DNA of 64,000 nucleotides, taken from positions 186,001 through 250,000 of the forward strand of contig NZ_AORL01000019.1 of assembly GCF_000383095.1 (NCBI RefSeq), given 5' to 3'. The stretch comes from Sphingomonas sp. PR090111-T3T-6A. GTDB taxonomy: Bacteria; Pseudomonadota; Alphaproteobacteria; Sphingomonadales; Sphingomonadaceae. A model generated the notes under the pieces. That model worked only from the letters and a program-made list of their open reading frames with translations. It was not told the DNA's origin and did not search any database. The translations under genes and the position numbers were made by a program. Position 1 is the first letter of the stretch. Each line of letters begins with the position of its first letter. Below are positions 17,555 to 26,119 of the stretch, piece after piece.

Positions 17555-19177
17555 TCATGGAAGGAACGGTGGCTCCGCGGCGGGAAGCGTGAAGGTGAAA
17601 CGGGCGCCCGTCCGGCCGTTGTCGGCGGCGATGTGCCCGCCATGGGCCTCGATGATGGTGCGGCAGATCGACAGGCCGATGCCGAGGCCGTTCGGCTTGG
17701 TCGTCACGAAGCTGTCGAACAGCCTGTCCGCCAGATCGGGCGGAATGCCCGGCCCGCTGTCCTCGATCTCGACCGCCACGCCGCCGCCCGCAGGTGCGGT
17801 GGCGCGGATCGTGAGCCGCCGGTCCTGCACGCCATGCTGCCCCATCGCCTGCTGCGCATTGACGGCGAGGTTGATCAGCACCTGCTGAAGCTCGGTCCGG
17901 TTGCCGTCGATGAGCGGTATCCGTGGGGCGGCGTCGAAGGTGACGCGAACGTCGTGCGCGTGCAGGTCGCGGCGGAGGAAATCCAGCGTCTCGGCGATCA
18001 CGTCGCCCACCGCCAGCCGCTCGCGCCCGGCGGACTGGCGGGTCGCCATGCTGCGGATGTGGCGGATCACATCGGCCGCGCGCCGTGCATCGGCCACCAT
18101 GCGGGAGGCCAGCTCGCGCGCTTCCCCGACATTGGGCTCGGCGCGGCTGAGCCATCTCAGGCTTGCCTCGCCATTGGTCGCGATCGCGGCGAGAGGCTGG
18201 TTGACCTCATGGGCGATCGACGCGGTCAGTTCGCCCAGCGTGGCGACACGCGCGGCATGGATATAGTCCGCCTGGATCTGCTGGAGCCTGCGCTCCGCGT
18301 TGAGCCGGTCGGTGATGTCGAGCACCCCGAGCGTGACGACACCGCGCTTGCGCGTGTCGGGCGACCAGGCGACCGTGAACATCACGTCGAGGCGGTTGCC
18401 GTGATGATCGATAAGCGCGGTTTCGCGCACGAAGCTCGGCTGCTTTTCCAGCGTCGCTACGAGGGAGTCGACGAACACCGGATAGTTTTCCTCCGGCCAG
18501 TAGCGCGCGGTGCCATGGCCGACGATCTCGTCCTTCGCGGCGGCGCCGAACATCTCCAGCGTCTTGGCGTTCACGTCGAGCACGCGCGTCGCCTCCATCA
18601 TCTCACGCACGAACGCCGGCCGTGTGGCGAGATAGGAGCGCAGGTCGGCCACGCCCTGATCGCGCAGCGGAAGGAACATCGCGCCGACGGCGTTGAAGTC
18701 GATCTCCCAGAACGACACCGCCATCGCCTCGAACAGGTTTCGGAAACGATATTCGCTGAGCCGGACCGCCTCCTCGTTGGCGTGCTGCTCCGTCACGTCG
18801 CGCCCGGTCTCGATGATCCGGCGCGGTGTGCCGTCCTCGCCGCGCTCGATCGACCAGCGCACCTCGATCCGCCTGTCGCGCCCATGCCTGTCGCGGCGGA
18901 CGAGTTCGCCGGCCCATACGCCATGGGAGAACAGCTCGGCCTTGATCTGCTCCAGATGCTCGGGGGAGCGGCAGGGCAGCAGCTCGTCCAGCCGCCGGGT
19001 CAGCGCCTCGGCGCGCGACCAGCCATATTGCGCTTCCGCCGCCGCATTCCATTGCAGGATGGTGCCGTCCAACGCCCGGATGATGATGCTGTCGTGGACG
19101 AGATCCAGGATTTCCAGGGCGCCGTCCCCACCGGTTCCGTCCATGGCATGCTCTCGAGCCTGAAGGGCACCCATCAT
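17555..19177 (-). CDS. PAS-domain sensor histidine kinase, FixL-like, soluble
   Basis: 540 residues, no membrane segment or signal peptide. A first PAS domain (about residues 22-125) is seen in HDSIIIRALDGTILQWNAAA and YGWSRAEAL. A second PAS/PAC-like region (about 150-290) carries VLDVNAKTLEMFGA and DITDRLNAERRL. The H-box reads ELTASIAHEVNQPLAAI, the form typical of FixL and DctB relatives. The catalytic domain has NLAVNAQQAM, EDSGPGIPPDL and GLGIGLSICRTI and looks active. The start ATG 19177 overlaps the stop of the receiver gene as ATGA; ATG 19144 is a possible internal alternative. No heme-ligand histidine can be assigned in the PAS domains, so the signal is unknown. Confidence 0.92.
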   Translation of the reverse strand: MMGALQAREHAMDGTGGDGALEILDLVHDSIIIRALDGTILQWNAAAEAQYGWSRAEALTRRLDELLPCRSPEHLEQIKAELFSHGVWAGELVRRDRHGRDRRIEVRWSIERGEDGTPRRIIETGRDVTEQHANEEAVRLSEYRFRNLFEAMAVSFWEIDFNAVGAMFLPLRDQGVADLRSYLATRPAFVREMMEATRVLDVNAKTLEMFGAAAKDEIVGHGTARYWPEENYPVFVDSLVATLEKQPSFVRETALIDHHGNRLDVMFTVAWSPDTRKRGVVTLGVLDITDRLNAERRLQQIQADYIHAARVATLGELTASIAHEVNQPLAAIATNGEASLRWLSRAEPNVGEARELASRMVADARRAADVIRHIRSMATRQSAGRERLAVGDVIAETLDFLRRDLHAHDVRVTFDAAPRIPLIDGNRTELQQVLINLAVNAQQAMGQHGVQDRRLTIRATAPAGGGVAVEIEDSGPGIPPDLADRLFDSFVTTKPNGLGIGLSICRTIIEAHGGHIAADNGRTGARFTFTLPAAEPPFLP

Positions 19178-19557
19178 GCGCCGAGAGCGCGGTCCAGACA
19201 ATCGAGCAGGGCCTGCATCTCGAACGGCTTGTGCAGGAGGCACAGCACGCCGTTCGCTTTCGCTTCCATGGCGCATTTCTCGTCGTCCCGCGCGGTGATG
19301 AGGATCACCGGCACGTCATCGCCGCGTTCGCGCAGCCGGCGCGTCATCGCGATCCCGTCCATCCTGGGCAGGTGAATGTCGGTGATGATGCAGGCGGTGG
19401 CGCCGTCCCGCTCGGCCAGGAACTCCTCCGCCGAGCCATAGCCGCGGGCTTCCTTCGCCATCGAACGGAGAAACCCGATCAGCGCGTTGCGGAGCGACTC
19501 ATCGTCCTCGACAATCGAAATCACCTTTTCGGGCGGCACGGACAATAAATCCTGCAT
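19174..19557 (-). CDS. Stand-alone receiver-domain response regulator
   Basis: 127 residues, a receiver domain only, of the FixJ subtype. The acidic pair is in ISIVEDDESLRNAL, the phosphoacceptor in CIITDIHLPRMDG (Asp about residue 60), the conserved Thr in VILITARDDE and the Lys in CLLHKPFEMQ. It has no output domain, so it probably passes phosphate or modulates the kinase encoded immediately downstream, whose start overlaps its stop. The full-length FixJ-type gene lies 87 bases upstream on the same strand. No strong ribosome-binding site is seen. Confidence 0.92.
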   Translation of the reverse strand: MQDLLSVPPEKVISIVEDDESLRNALIGFLRSMAKEARGYGSAEEFLAERDGATACIITDIHLPRMDGIAMTRRLRERGDDVPVILITARDDEKCAMEAKANGVLCLLHKPFEMQALLDCLDRALGA

Positions 19558-19644
19558 TACACATCCGACTAGACTGCCGCAGATGCGCGCCTTGTGCGAT
19601 TATACGAGTGCCGTCCGCTAGTATACGAACGTATGGTCGGCGGC

Positions 19645-20277
19645 TCAGGGGCGCTTGATCTGGAGCGCCTCGGCCATGCGGACCAGATCGGGCAAGGTGC
19701 GTGCGCCCATCTTGCGCATGGCCGCGCCGCGATGGACCTTGACCGTGATCTCGCTGAGATCGAGATCCCCGGCGGCCTGCTTGTTGAGCCGCCCGGCGGT
19801 CACCAGCGCCATCACCTGCTGTTCCCGCGGCGACAGGCTATCGTAACGGTCCCGCAGCGCCTTGAGCGCGGCGCCGGCCTGGCGCGCCTGTCGGTCGTTA
19901 TCGATCGCTGTCATCACGGCGTCGAGCATGTCCTGATCGCGGAACGGCTTGGGGAGGAAATCCACCGCGCCCGCCTTGATCCCGCGCACCGACATCGGGA
20001 TGTCGCCATAGCCCGTCATGAAGACGACCGGCAGGCCGATGCCGAGGCTGGCGAGCTGATCCTGGAAATCGAGGCCGTTGATGCCGGGCAGACGCACGTC
20101 GAGCACCAGGCAGCCAGGCAGGTCGCCGCGATCAGCCTCGAGAAATTCGCGCGTCGATCCATAGCTGCCGACGACGAGGCCGACCGACCGGAACAGCGAT
20201 TCCAGCGCAGCACGCAGCGATACATCGTCGTCGACGATGTAGACGATAGCCTGATCGCATTCCGCAGCCGTCGCCAC
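19645..20277 (-). CDS. FixJ/NarL-type response regulator with LuxR-type HTH
   Basis: 210 residues with the chosen start GTG 20277, which has GGGGGAGA 7 bases upstream. ATG 20340 would add 21 residues but has no ribosome-binding site. The receiver domain shows VYIVDDDVSLRAAL, phosphoacceptor LVLDVRLPGINGLD, FMTGYGDIPMSV and FLPKPFRDQDML. The C-terminal LuxR HTH reads LSPREQQVMALVTAGRLNKQAAGDL and then LSEITVKVHRGAAMRKM. It is probably the DNA-binding output of the kinase/receiver pair next to it. Likely targets include the neighbouring epoxide hydrolase or the cluster itself; this is inference from position only. Confidence 0.9.
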   Translation of the reverse strand: MATAAECDQAIVYIVDDDVSLRAALESLFRSVGLVVGSYGSTREFLEADRGDLPGCLVLDVRLPGINGLDFQDQLASLGIGLPVVFMTGYGDIPMSVRGIKAGAVDFLPKPFRDQDMLDAVMTAIDNDRQARQAGAALKALRDRYDSLSPREQQVMALVTAGRLNKQAAGDLDLSEITVKVHRGAAMRKMGARTLPDLVRMAEALQIKRP

Positions 20278-20404
20278 AGGCCGATCTCCCCCGAAAGCGA
20301 CTGGAAAATGCCATTGCCGGGCCGTTCCGGTCAATCGCATTGGATGCCGGGCGATCCACCCGAAGAGGCACGGCTCATCGGCCGCGTCTTTCGATGAAGC
20401 CTAT

Positions 20405-20445
20405 GGCCCGGACGATGGGGGAGGGGGGGCTTGATCGTCCGGGCC
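20405..20445 (-). terminator. Strong hairpin after the epoxide hydrolase gene
   Basis: Twelve-base perfect arms, GGCCCGGACGAT at 20405-20416 and ATCGTCCGGGCC at 20434-20445, enclose a G-rich loop of 17 bases. The stem starts 8 bases past the stop of the hydrolase. There is no T-run, as is common in GC-rich alphaproteobacteria. Confidence 0.65.
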
Positions 20446-20452
20446 GCCGAAC

Positions 20453-21754
20453 TCAGCGCAGCGTCTTGAAGCTGGCGCGGAGTTCGGAAACGAAAAGGGC
20501 GGGCTGTTCCCAGGCGGCGAAATGGCCGCCTTTCGGCATCCGGTTATAATGGATGAGATTGGGATAGGCGTGCTCCGCCCAGCTGCGGGGCGCCGTGTAG
20601 ATCTCATCCGGGAAGGCGCTGATCGCGGTCGGCAGTGTGATGCCCTTGGGCGCGAAGAAGGGGAGCTTGCTCTCCCAATAGAGGCGCGCTGAGGAAACGG
20701 CCGTGCCGGTCAGCCAGTAGAGGGTGATGTTGTCGAGAATGTCGTCGGGGGAGAGACCCTCCGGCTGCCCCGCGAAGGAGCGGGCGATCATCCGGTAGCT
20801 GCGGATATCGTGATCGAGCATCCATGCGGCGAGACCGATGGGCGAATCCTCCAGCGCATAGAGCGTCTGCGGGCGGTTCCCCATCTCCTGCGCGTAAGCG
20901 AGGCCATGCTTGTAGAAATCGTCGAGCTGCTTCCACGCATAGCTCTCGTCGGCCGAGAGGCCGGCGGGGGCAGGCTCGCCATATTGCAGCGCCCGCGCAA
21001 TGTCGGCGGGCAGCGTCGCCGGCATGTTGGTATGGATGCCGATCAGCCCGGCGGGCTTCAGCAGCGCCATCTGCTCGGTGACGGCATTCCCCCAGTCGCC
21101 GCCCTGCGCCACATAGCGCTGGTAGCCGAGCCGGTTCATCAGCACGGTCCAGGCACGGGCGATGCGGATCGGGTCCCAGCCGAGTTCGGCCGGCTTGCCG
21201 GAGAAGCCGTGGCCCGGCAGCGACGGGATGACGACATGGAAGGCGTCGGCCGCGGTACCGCCATGCGCTTCCGGGTTGGTGAGAGGTTCGATGACCTTCA
21301 TCTGCTCGATGATCGATCCCGGCCATCCGTGCGTGATGATGACCGGCAGCGCCTCCGCATGGCGCGAGCGGACGTGGATGAAGTGGATGTCGAGCCCGTC
21401 GATCTCGGTCATGAACTGCGGCAGCGCGTTCAGCCGCGCTTCGAGCCGGCGCCAGTCGTAGCCCGTCGCCCAGCGGCGGGCGAGCGTCTGCATGGTCGCG
21501 AGCCGGACACCCTGCGTATCGTCGGCAACCACCTCCCGCGAAGGCCAGCGTGTCGCGAGAATCCGCCGGCGGAGGTCCGACAGTGCCTCGTCGGGGAAAT
21601 GGACCCGGAACGGGCGCAGCCCTTCGCCACCGGCCGGCAGCGCGGCTGTGGCGGATGCGTCGAACCCTCCGTTCGCCATCAAGAGGAGCGTGCCAGCCGA
21701 TGCTGATGCAGCGATCATCTCGCGACGGCTGGGGCGCGACAATTCGGTTTCCAC
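20453..21754 (-). CDS. Tat-exported epoxide hydrolase-family alpha/beta hydrolase
   Basis: 433 residues. The N-terminus SRPSRREMIAASASAGTLLLM looks like a twin-arginine signal, though with a degenerate motif, followed by an Ala-rich cleavage region. The EHN N-terminal domain is seen in PFRVHFPDEALSDLRRRI, where LDIHFIHVRS and THGWPGSIIE mark the oxyanion region. The nucleophile elbow reads VAQGGDWGNAV, with the aspartate as nucleophile. Two tyrosines that usually activate the epoxide probably lie in the cap, and the catalytic His is in KGGHFAAWEQP. The fold matches the microsomal/juvenile-hormone epoxide hydrolase family. A perfect inverted repeat sits about 95 bases upstream of the start, and a hairpin follows the stop. 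Confidence 0.9.
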   Translation of the reverse strand: METELSRPSRREMIAASASAGTLLLMANGGFDASATAALPAGGEGLRPFRVHFPDEALSDLRRRILATRWPSREVVADDTQGVRLATMQTLARRWATGYDWRRLEARLNALPQFMTEIDGLDIHFIHVRSRHAEALPVIITHGWPGSIIEQMKVIEPLTNPEAHGGTAADAFHVVIPSLPGHGFSGKPAELGWDPIRIARAWTVLMNRLGYQRYVAQGGDWGNAVTEQMALLKPAGLIGIHTNMPATLPADIARALQYGEPAPAGLSADESYAWKQLDDFYKHGLAYAQEMGNRPQTLYALEDSPIGLAAWMLDHDIRSYRMIARSFAGQPEGLSPDDILDNITLYWLTGTAVSSARLYWESKLPFFAPKGITLPTAISAFPDEIYTAPRSWAEHAYPNLIHYNRMPKGGHFAAWEQPALFVSELRASFKTLR

Positions 21755-22062
21755 CTGTCATCTCCTGCTGCATGGGCGGGCGGAGCGATCCGTCCGGCAG
21801 AGCCGCTACTTGGATCGAAGAGAGGCGGGCTGCCAGTGTACCCTCGTATAATGATACTTAGGTATCATTGGACGCATGCAGCTAACGTAACTTCCTCCAG
21901 ATGCTGGATATTTGGAAACTTATCCGCACGATTGATTTTGCATGCGCCTGCGGATTTCTTTCGAGACGGCGATGATAGGCCCGTTCAGCTTCCGGGTACG
22001 CGCGGATGTGCCCGGAGGGCCGCGCCGAAGCCGGAGCAGCCCTCCTGTCGCCCGAGAGCGCT
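21755..22062. other. Gap upstream of the epoxide hydrolase gene
   Basis: About 308 bases. It contains the 20-bp palindrome at 21850-21869 and a relatively AT-rich patch around it, consistent with the hydrolase promoter. The half nearest the epimerase gene shows no gene or strong hairpin. Confidence 0.5.
21850..21869. promoter_or_regulatory. Operator-like palindrome upstream of the epoxide hydrolase
   Basis: AATGATAC, centre TTAG, GTATCATT: perfect 8-base arms. It lies 96 bases before the start of the hydrolase gene in an AT-rich island. The form suits a TetR-, GntR- or MarR-type dimer; no such regulator gene is adjacent. Confidence 0.55.
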
Positions 22063-23208
22063 TCAGCGTGCCTTGGCGCCGGCCGAGAAGCGGAAGGTGA
22101 TGTGGTTGGTGTAGGCCTGCCCCGGATCGAGGCGGACCGAGCCGAACGCCGGATGGTTGGGCGTGTCCGGGAACATCTGCGGTTCCAGCACGATGGCATC
22201 GCCCTCGCGATAGATATGGCCGGACTTGCCGGTGATCGTGCCGTCGAGGAAGTTGCCCGAATAGAACTGGATGCCCGGCTGCTCGGAGAGCACCTCCATC
22301 ACGCGGCCCGAGACCGGATCTTCCACGCGCGCCATCACGCGCGGCGCGGCCGCCGCCTTGCGGCTCACCACCCAGTTGTGGTCGTAGCCCCGGCCATAGC
22401 GGATCTGCACGTCCGAGGCGTCGCGCACGCGGTCGTTGATCGCGGCCGGCTTGCGGAAGTCGAACACCGTGCCGGCTACCTTGCGGAACTCGCCGGTGGG
22501 GATCGCGGTGGCGTCGGTCGGGCTATATTCCTCGGCCGGGATGGTGAGGAGTTCGCCCAGCGCTCCCCGTGCGGAGCCCTCGCCGGCGAGGTTCCAGTAG
22601 GTGTGGTTGGAGAGGTTCACCACGGTCGGCTTGTCGGTGGTGGCGCGATAGTCGACCGAAAGATCGCCCTTCTCGTTGAGCGAGTAGGTGGCCGTGGTGG
22701 TGAGCGTGCCGGGATAGCCCTGATCGCCGTCCGGGCTCACATAGCGCAGCACCACCTTGGCGACCGGCCCGGAGGAGACGGACACGACCTCCCACACCAC
22801 CTTGTCGAAGCCCTTGGTGCCGCCATGGAGCGAGTTCGGCCCGTCGTTGACCGGCACCTGATAGGCCTTGCCGTCGAGCGTGAATCGGCCCCTGGCGATG
22901 CGATTGGCGACGCGGCCGACGGTCGAGCCGAAATAGCTGGGCTTGTCGAGATAACCCTTCAGGTCGGCATAGCCGAGCACCACGTCCGCCTTGCGGCCCC
23001 TCGCATCCGGCACGATGACCGACTGCACCGAGGCGCCGAGCGTGAGCACGGTGGCGCTCATGCCGCTGGCGCTGGTCATGGTCAGCGCCTCGACGGGCTG
23101 GGCGTCGGGCATGGTGCCGAAGACGTGGCGCGACACCGTCACCGCGAGCGCGGGGCTGGACAGGGGGGTGGCGATACAGCCCAGCATCGCCAGCGTTCGA
23201 AGTCTCAT
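22063..23208 (-). CDS. galM: Exported aldose 1-epimerase (mutarotase)
   Basis: Interconverts alpha and beta anomers of aldoses such as galactose, glucose or xylose. It is 381 residues with a Sec signal peptide (MRLRTLAMLGCIATPLSSPALA), so it acts in the periplasm. Galactose-mutarotase fold motifs: STVGRVANRIARGRFTLDG, the catalytic histidines in NSLHGGTKGFDKVVW and NLSNHTYWNLAG, and the glutamate near GIQFYSGNFLDG and later. The start is ATG 23208, because GAGAGGGAG lies just before it; an upstream in-frame ATG would include that site. It is a single gene, probably feeding sugar uptake for the nearby polysaccharide loci. Confidence 0.92.
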   Translation of the reverse strand: MRLRTLAMLGCIATPLSSPALAVTVSRHVFGTMPDAQPVEALTMTSASGMSATVLTLGASVQSVIVPDARGRKADVVLGYADLKGYLDKPSYFGSTVGRVANRIARGRFTLDGKAYQVPVNDGPNSLHGGTKGFDKVVWEVVSVSSGPVAKVVLRYVSPDGDQGYPGTLTTTATYSLNEKGDLSVDYRATTDKPTVVNLSNHTYWNLAGEGSARGALGELLTIPAEEYSPTDATAIPTGEFRKVAGTVFDFRKPAAINDRVRDASDVQIRYGRGYDHNWVVSRKAAAAPRVMARVEDPVSGRVMEVLSEQPGIQFYSGNFLDGTITGKSGHIYREGDAIVLEPQMFPDTPNHPAFGSVRLDPGQAYTNHITFRFSAGAKAR

Positions 23209-23373
23209 CACACTCCCTCTCATTCTGTTTTCGGCGCCCGCCTGTCCGTTGGACGCGGCCCCACCATCCCGGAAGGCGGTGACAATTGCACCCCATTGCT
23301 TGGCGGTCGATGTCGATCATCGAGCCCGAGTCGAGGCAGTCGAGCGCTGGCGAGAGGATTCAGGCGGCCGAAA

Positions 23374-23395
23374 TCAGGCCGGCTGGTCGGCCTGA
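23374..23395 (-). terminator. Hairpin upstream of the epimerase
   Basis: TCAGGCCG and CGGCCTGA form perfect 8-base arms around a 6-base loop. On the minus strand the stem is followed by TTTC. It may be a weak terminator or a leader structure of the epimerase mRNA. Confidence 0.4.
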
Positions 23396-23479
23396 AAGAA
23401 GCGTGCAGGGAGCGGAATGCTGTTTGGGCACGCGTGGCCACGAGGCAGGCGGACGCGTACCGCGCCCGCGCCCTCCATA

Positions 23480-23503
23480 GGGGGCCGCCGTGACGCGGCC
23501 CCC
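23480..23503 (-). terminator. Hairpin after the small membrane peptide gene
   Basis: GGGGGCCGC and GCGGCCCCC, perfect 9-base arms with a 6-base loop, 14 bases past the stop of the peptide gene. There is no T-run. Confidence 0.55.
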
Positions 23504-23516
23504 GCTGGTCAATCCG

Positions 23517-23666
23517 TCACAGGCTTCGGCGGCCGCTGACGAGCTGGACGATCACGACGATGATCGCGACCACCAGCAGCAGGTGAATCAGGCCGCCCGC
23601 GACGTGGAAGGCGGTGAAGCCCAGCAGCCACAGAATGACGAGGATGACGGCGATCGTCCAAAGCAT
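23517..23666 (-). CDS. Small lmo0937-like membrane peptide, 49 residues
   Basis: A complete short gene: ATG 23666, GGGAGAG ribosome-binding site 6 bases upstream, stop TGA at 23517. The product starts MLWTIAVILVILWLLGFTAF and continues with HVAGGLIHLLLVVAIIVVIVQL, then a short basic tail SGRRSL. This is the two-helix pattern of the lmo0937/DUF5670-type family, which is widespread and often stress-linked. A possible EcfG-like promoter (GGAAC-N16-GGTT on the minus strand, 23723 to 23699) lies inside the hairpin after norZ. The ribosome-binding site is in one arm of a small inverted repeat. Confidence 0.82.
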   Translation of the reverse strand: MLWTIAVILVILWLLGFTAFHVAGGLIHLLLVVAIIVVIVQLVSGRRSL

Positions 23667-23673
23667 CCAATCT

Positions 23674-23696
23674 CTCCCGTATTATGATTGCGGGAG
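23674..23696 (-). promoter_or_regulatory. Inverted repeat covering the peptide's ribosome-binding site
   Basis: CTCCCG at 23674-23679 and CGGGAG at 23691-23696 are 6-base arms with an 11-base loop. On the transcript, CUCCCG pairs with the CGGGAG that forms the ribosome-binding site. It abuts the large norZ hairpin directly. It could hide the site in a read-through mRNA. Confidence 0.4.
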
Positions 23697-23738
23697 CCAA
23701 CCCTTCGCCGCGCGGCGAGTTCCGCGGCGAAGGGTTGG
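23697..23738 (-). terminator. 15-bp hairpin downstream of norZ
   Basis: CCAACCCTTCGCCGC (23697-23711) and GCGGCGAAGGGTTGG (23724-23738) pair perfectly around a 12-base loop, beginning 9 bases past the norZ stop. This is the strongest stem in the window. No T-run follows on the minus strand, so it may protect the 3' end as well as stop transcription. Confidence 0.7.
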
Positions 23739-23747
23739 TGCGTCCGA

Positions 23748-26048
23748 TCAATCGGCGGCGCGGAAGCCGTCGATCCACGCCTTGAGCGTCGCGATCACCA
23801 GCGGCAGCGCGCCGAACAGGATGAACACCACGTCGCCGGGCATCCGCATCCATTCGAGGAAGCGCGCCTCGGCCCCGCCCGTATAATCGAGGCTGCGGGC
23901 ATGCCAGTAGCCGGACTGGGTGACATCCCACACCTGCATCACGCCGCCGGGGAAAAGGCTCAGCACCACCATCAGCGCGAGGCCGATGTTCGCACCCCAG
24001 AAGCTCGTCTTGATGAAGGGCTCGATCTTCGCCCAGCGCTCCTCGTCGCTGGTCTGGCGCAGCACGAAGCTGGTCAGCGCGATCGCGAGCATCCCGAACA
24101 CGCCCATCATCGCGGCATGGCCGTGGTTGGGCGTGAGGATGGTGCCGACCTCGAAATAGCTGACGATCGGCAGGTTGATGAGGAAGCCGAAGACGCCCGC
24201 CCCGCAGAAGTTCCAGAAGCCGGTCGCCATCAGGAAGTAGAAGGTCCATTTGTGCGGCAGGTTGATCGGCTTGCCGCAGGCGTCGCACTCTCGGCGCGTG
24301 GTGCGCACGAAGTCCCACGCATCGAGGGTGAGCAGCGTCAGCGGCACCACCTCCAGCGCCGAGAACATCGCCGAGAGCGCCATGTTCACGTTGGTCTGGC
24401 CGGTGAAGTACCAGTGATGCCCGGTACCCATCAGGCCGCCGAGGAAATAGAGGATGGCGTCGAGATAGATGACGCGCAGCGCCGTGTTCCGCGCGGTCAG
24501 CCCGAGCTGGTAGAAGAGCAGCGCCACCGTCGTGGTCGCGAAGAATTCGAAGAACCCCTCGACCCACAGGTGGATGATCCAGAAGCGCCAGGTGTCGACC
24601 ACCGTGAAGTTGGTCTTGGCGCCGTAGAAGAGCGCGGGGACGTAGAACACCGGAATGGCGAGCGCCGCCAGCAGGAAGAGCCGCGCCAGCGGGCGGGCGT
24701 TGCTGTCGGGGACGGAGCCCGGTCGCACCGTGTAGAGCAGCAGCGCGAACCAGGCGAACAGCCCCGCCACCAGCAGATATTGCCAGAAGCGGCCGATCTC
24801 CAGGAACTCCCAGCCCTGATTGCCGAGCAGGAACCACCAGCGACCGAGCAACCCCGTCATCCCCGCCCACTCGCCGAGCATGCTCGCGCCGATCACCACC
24901 GCGAAGGCGCCGAAGATCAGGTTGATGGCCAGCGTGAAGCCCTTGGGCTCGGCGTCGCGCAACGAGCGACCGAGGAAGAGCGCGGCCGCCACATAAGCGG
25001 TGGCGATCCAGAAGATGGCGGTCTGGAGGTGCCACGTCCGCATCAGGTTGCTGGGGAAGATGCGTTCGAGCTGGAAGCCGTAGAAGTCGCCCGGCTCCGC
25101 CCGATAATGGGCGGTGGCGCCGCCGACGAGCGTCTGCACGAGGAAGAGCAGCGCCACCACGACGAAGAACTTCACCAGCGCACGCTGGCCCTGGCTGGCG
25201 GCGCCGGGGATCAGGTGCGGGTGGACATGCGAACGGTTGCTGATCCAGCCGAGATGCTCATAGCGGCCGAAGGCGAGCAGCACGGTGGCGATGCCGCCGA
25301 GCAGCATGATGAGGCTAAGCCCGCTCCACAGGAGCGCGCCGCCCGTCGGCGTGTTGCCGACGAAGGGATCGAAGGGGAAGTTGTTGGTGTAGGAATAGGT
25401 CGTCCCCGGCCGCCGCGCGACCGACGCCCATGCCGCCCAGCTAATGAAGGCGGAGAATTGGCGCAGCTCGGTCGGGTCGGTGATGAGGTCGGCCTTGAGG
25501 CCGCCATTCTTCGCCGGATCGTGGAAATAGGCCTGCCAATAGGGGATTTGCTGGCGATAGGAGGCCGCTTCGGGGGCGGTCAGCGTCAGCGTGTCGGTGG
25601 CGGGGTCGAAGCGGTTGGTCTTGAGCGCCTCGGCGGTGGCACCACGGATCGCGCTCTGCCGGACGGCGTCGAGCGCGGCATAGTCCTGCCCATATTGCTG
25701 CCGGGCCATGGCGTCGGCCGTGTCGAGACCGAAGCGATGCAGCGCGGCCGCCCCATAATCCGGGCCGAGATAGGCGCCGTGGCCCCAGACCGAGCCATTG
25801 TCCATCAGGCCGTATTTGAGGAAGATCTCCTGCCCTGCGCCGATATCGTCACGTGTGAAGAGCAGTTGCCCGCGATCGTCCACCACCTGCGCGGGCGTGG
25901 GCGGCGCGTTGCGATAAGACAGCATGGTCACGCCGATCAGGCCGGCGAAACCGATGATCATCACGATCAGGACGGTTCGCACCCACCAGGGCGAGAGAGG
26001 CGGGTCGGTAACGTCTGCCTCGGCCGGGATGTCGACAATATGGCTCAT
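23748..26048 (-). CDS. norZ: Quinol-dependent nitric oxide reductase (qNOR), single subunit
   Basis: Reduces 2 NO to N2O at a heme-nonheme iron site using quinol electrons, here probably for nitric oxide detoxification. The protein has 766 residues, typical of qNOR. An N-terminal helix (about residues 18-40) leads to the fused cytochrome-c-like periplasmic domain without a heme c motif (GQLLFTRDDIGAGQEIFLKYG). About 13 further helices of the heme-copper oxidase superfamily follow, with the ligand region WVEGFFEFFATTTVALLFY and LTPNHGHAAMMGVFG. The start is ATG 26048, preceded by GAGGAG. No nirK, nirS or nosZ gene is in the window, so full denitrification is not shown. A strong hairpin follows the gene. 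Confidence 0.95.
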   Translation of the reverse strand: MSHIVDIPAEADVTDPPLSPWWVRTVLIVMIIGFAGLIGVTMLSYRNAPPTPAQVVDDRGQLLFTRDDIGAGQEIFLKYGLMDNGSVWGHGAYLGPDYGAAALHRFGLDTADAMARQQYGQDYAALDAVRQSAIRGATAEALKTNRFDPATDTLTLTAPEAASYRQQIPYWQAYFHDPAKNGGLKADLITDPTELRQFSAFISWAAWASVARRPGTTYSYTNNFPFDPFVGNTPTGGALLWSGLSLIMLLGGIATVLLAFGRYEHLGWISNRSHVHPHLIPGAASQGQRALVKFFVVVALLFLVQTLVGGATAHYRAEPGDFYGFQLERIFPSNLMRTWHLQTAIFWIATAYVAAALFLGRSLRDAEPKGFTLAINLIFGAFAVVIGASMLGEWAGMTGLLGRWWFLLGNQGWEFLEIGRFWQYLLVAGLFAWFALLLYTVRPGSVPDSNARPLARLFLLAALAIPVFYVPALFYGAKTNFTVVDTWRFWIIHLWVEGFFEFFATTTVALLFYQLGLTARNTALRVIYLDAILYFLGGLMGTGHHWYFTGQTNVNMALSAMFSALEVVPLTLLTLDAWDFVRTTRRECDACGKPINLPHKWTFYFLMATGFWNFCGAGVFGFLINLPIVSYFEVGTILTPNHGHAAMMGVFGMLAIALTSFVLRQTSDEERWAKIEPFIKTSFWGANIGLALMVVLSLFPGGVMQVWDVTQSGYWHARSLDYTGGAEARFLEWMRMPGDVVFILFGALPLVIATLKAWIDGFRAAD

Positions 26049-26119
26049 ATGCTCCTCGCGCTGGCTGTCTGTCGCAGCGAAGCCCAGACTAAAACAAAAG
26101 ATGAAGATGTGATAGTGTA

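Larger units (their letters stand above)
23209..23516. other. Gap between membrane peptide and epimerase genes, with two hairpins
   Basis: No gene is seen. Read on the minus strand it holds the hairpin at 23480-23503 just after the peptide gene, then the hairpin at 23374-23395, then the epimerase promoter region. The composition is GC-rich with no other motif. Confidence 0.55.
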
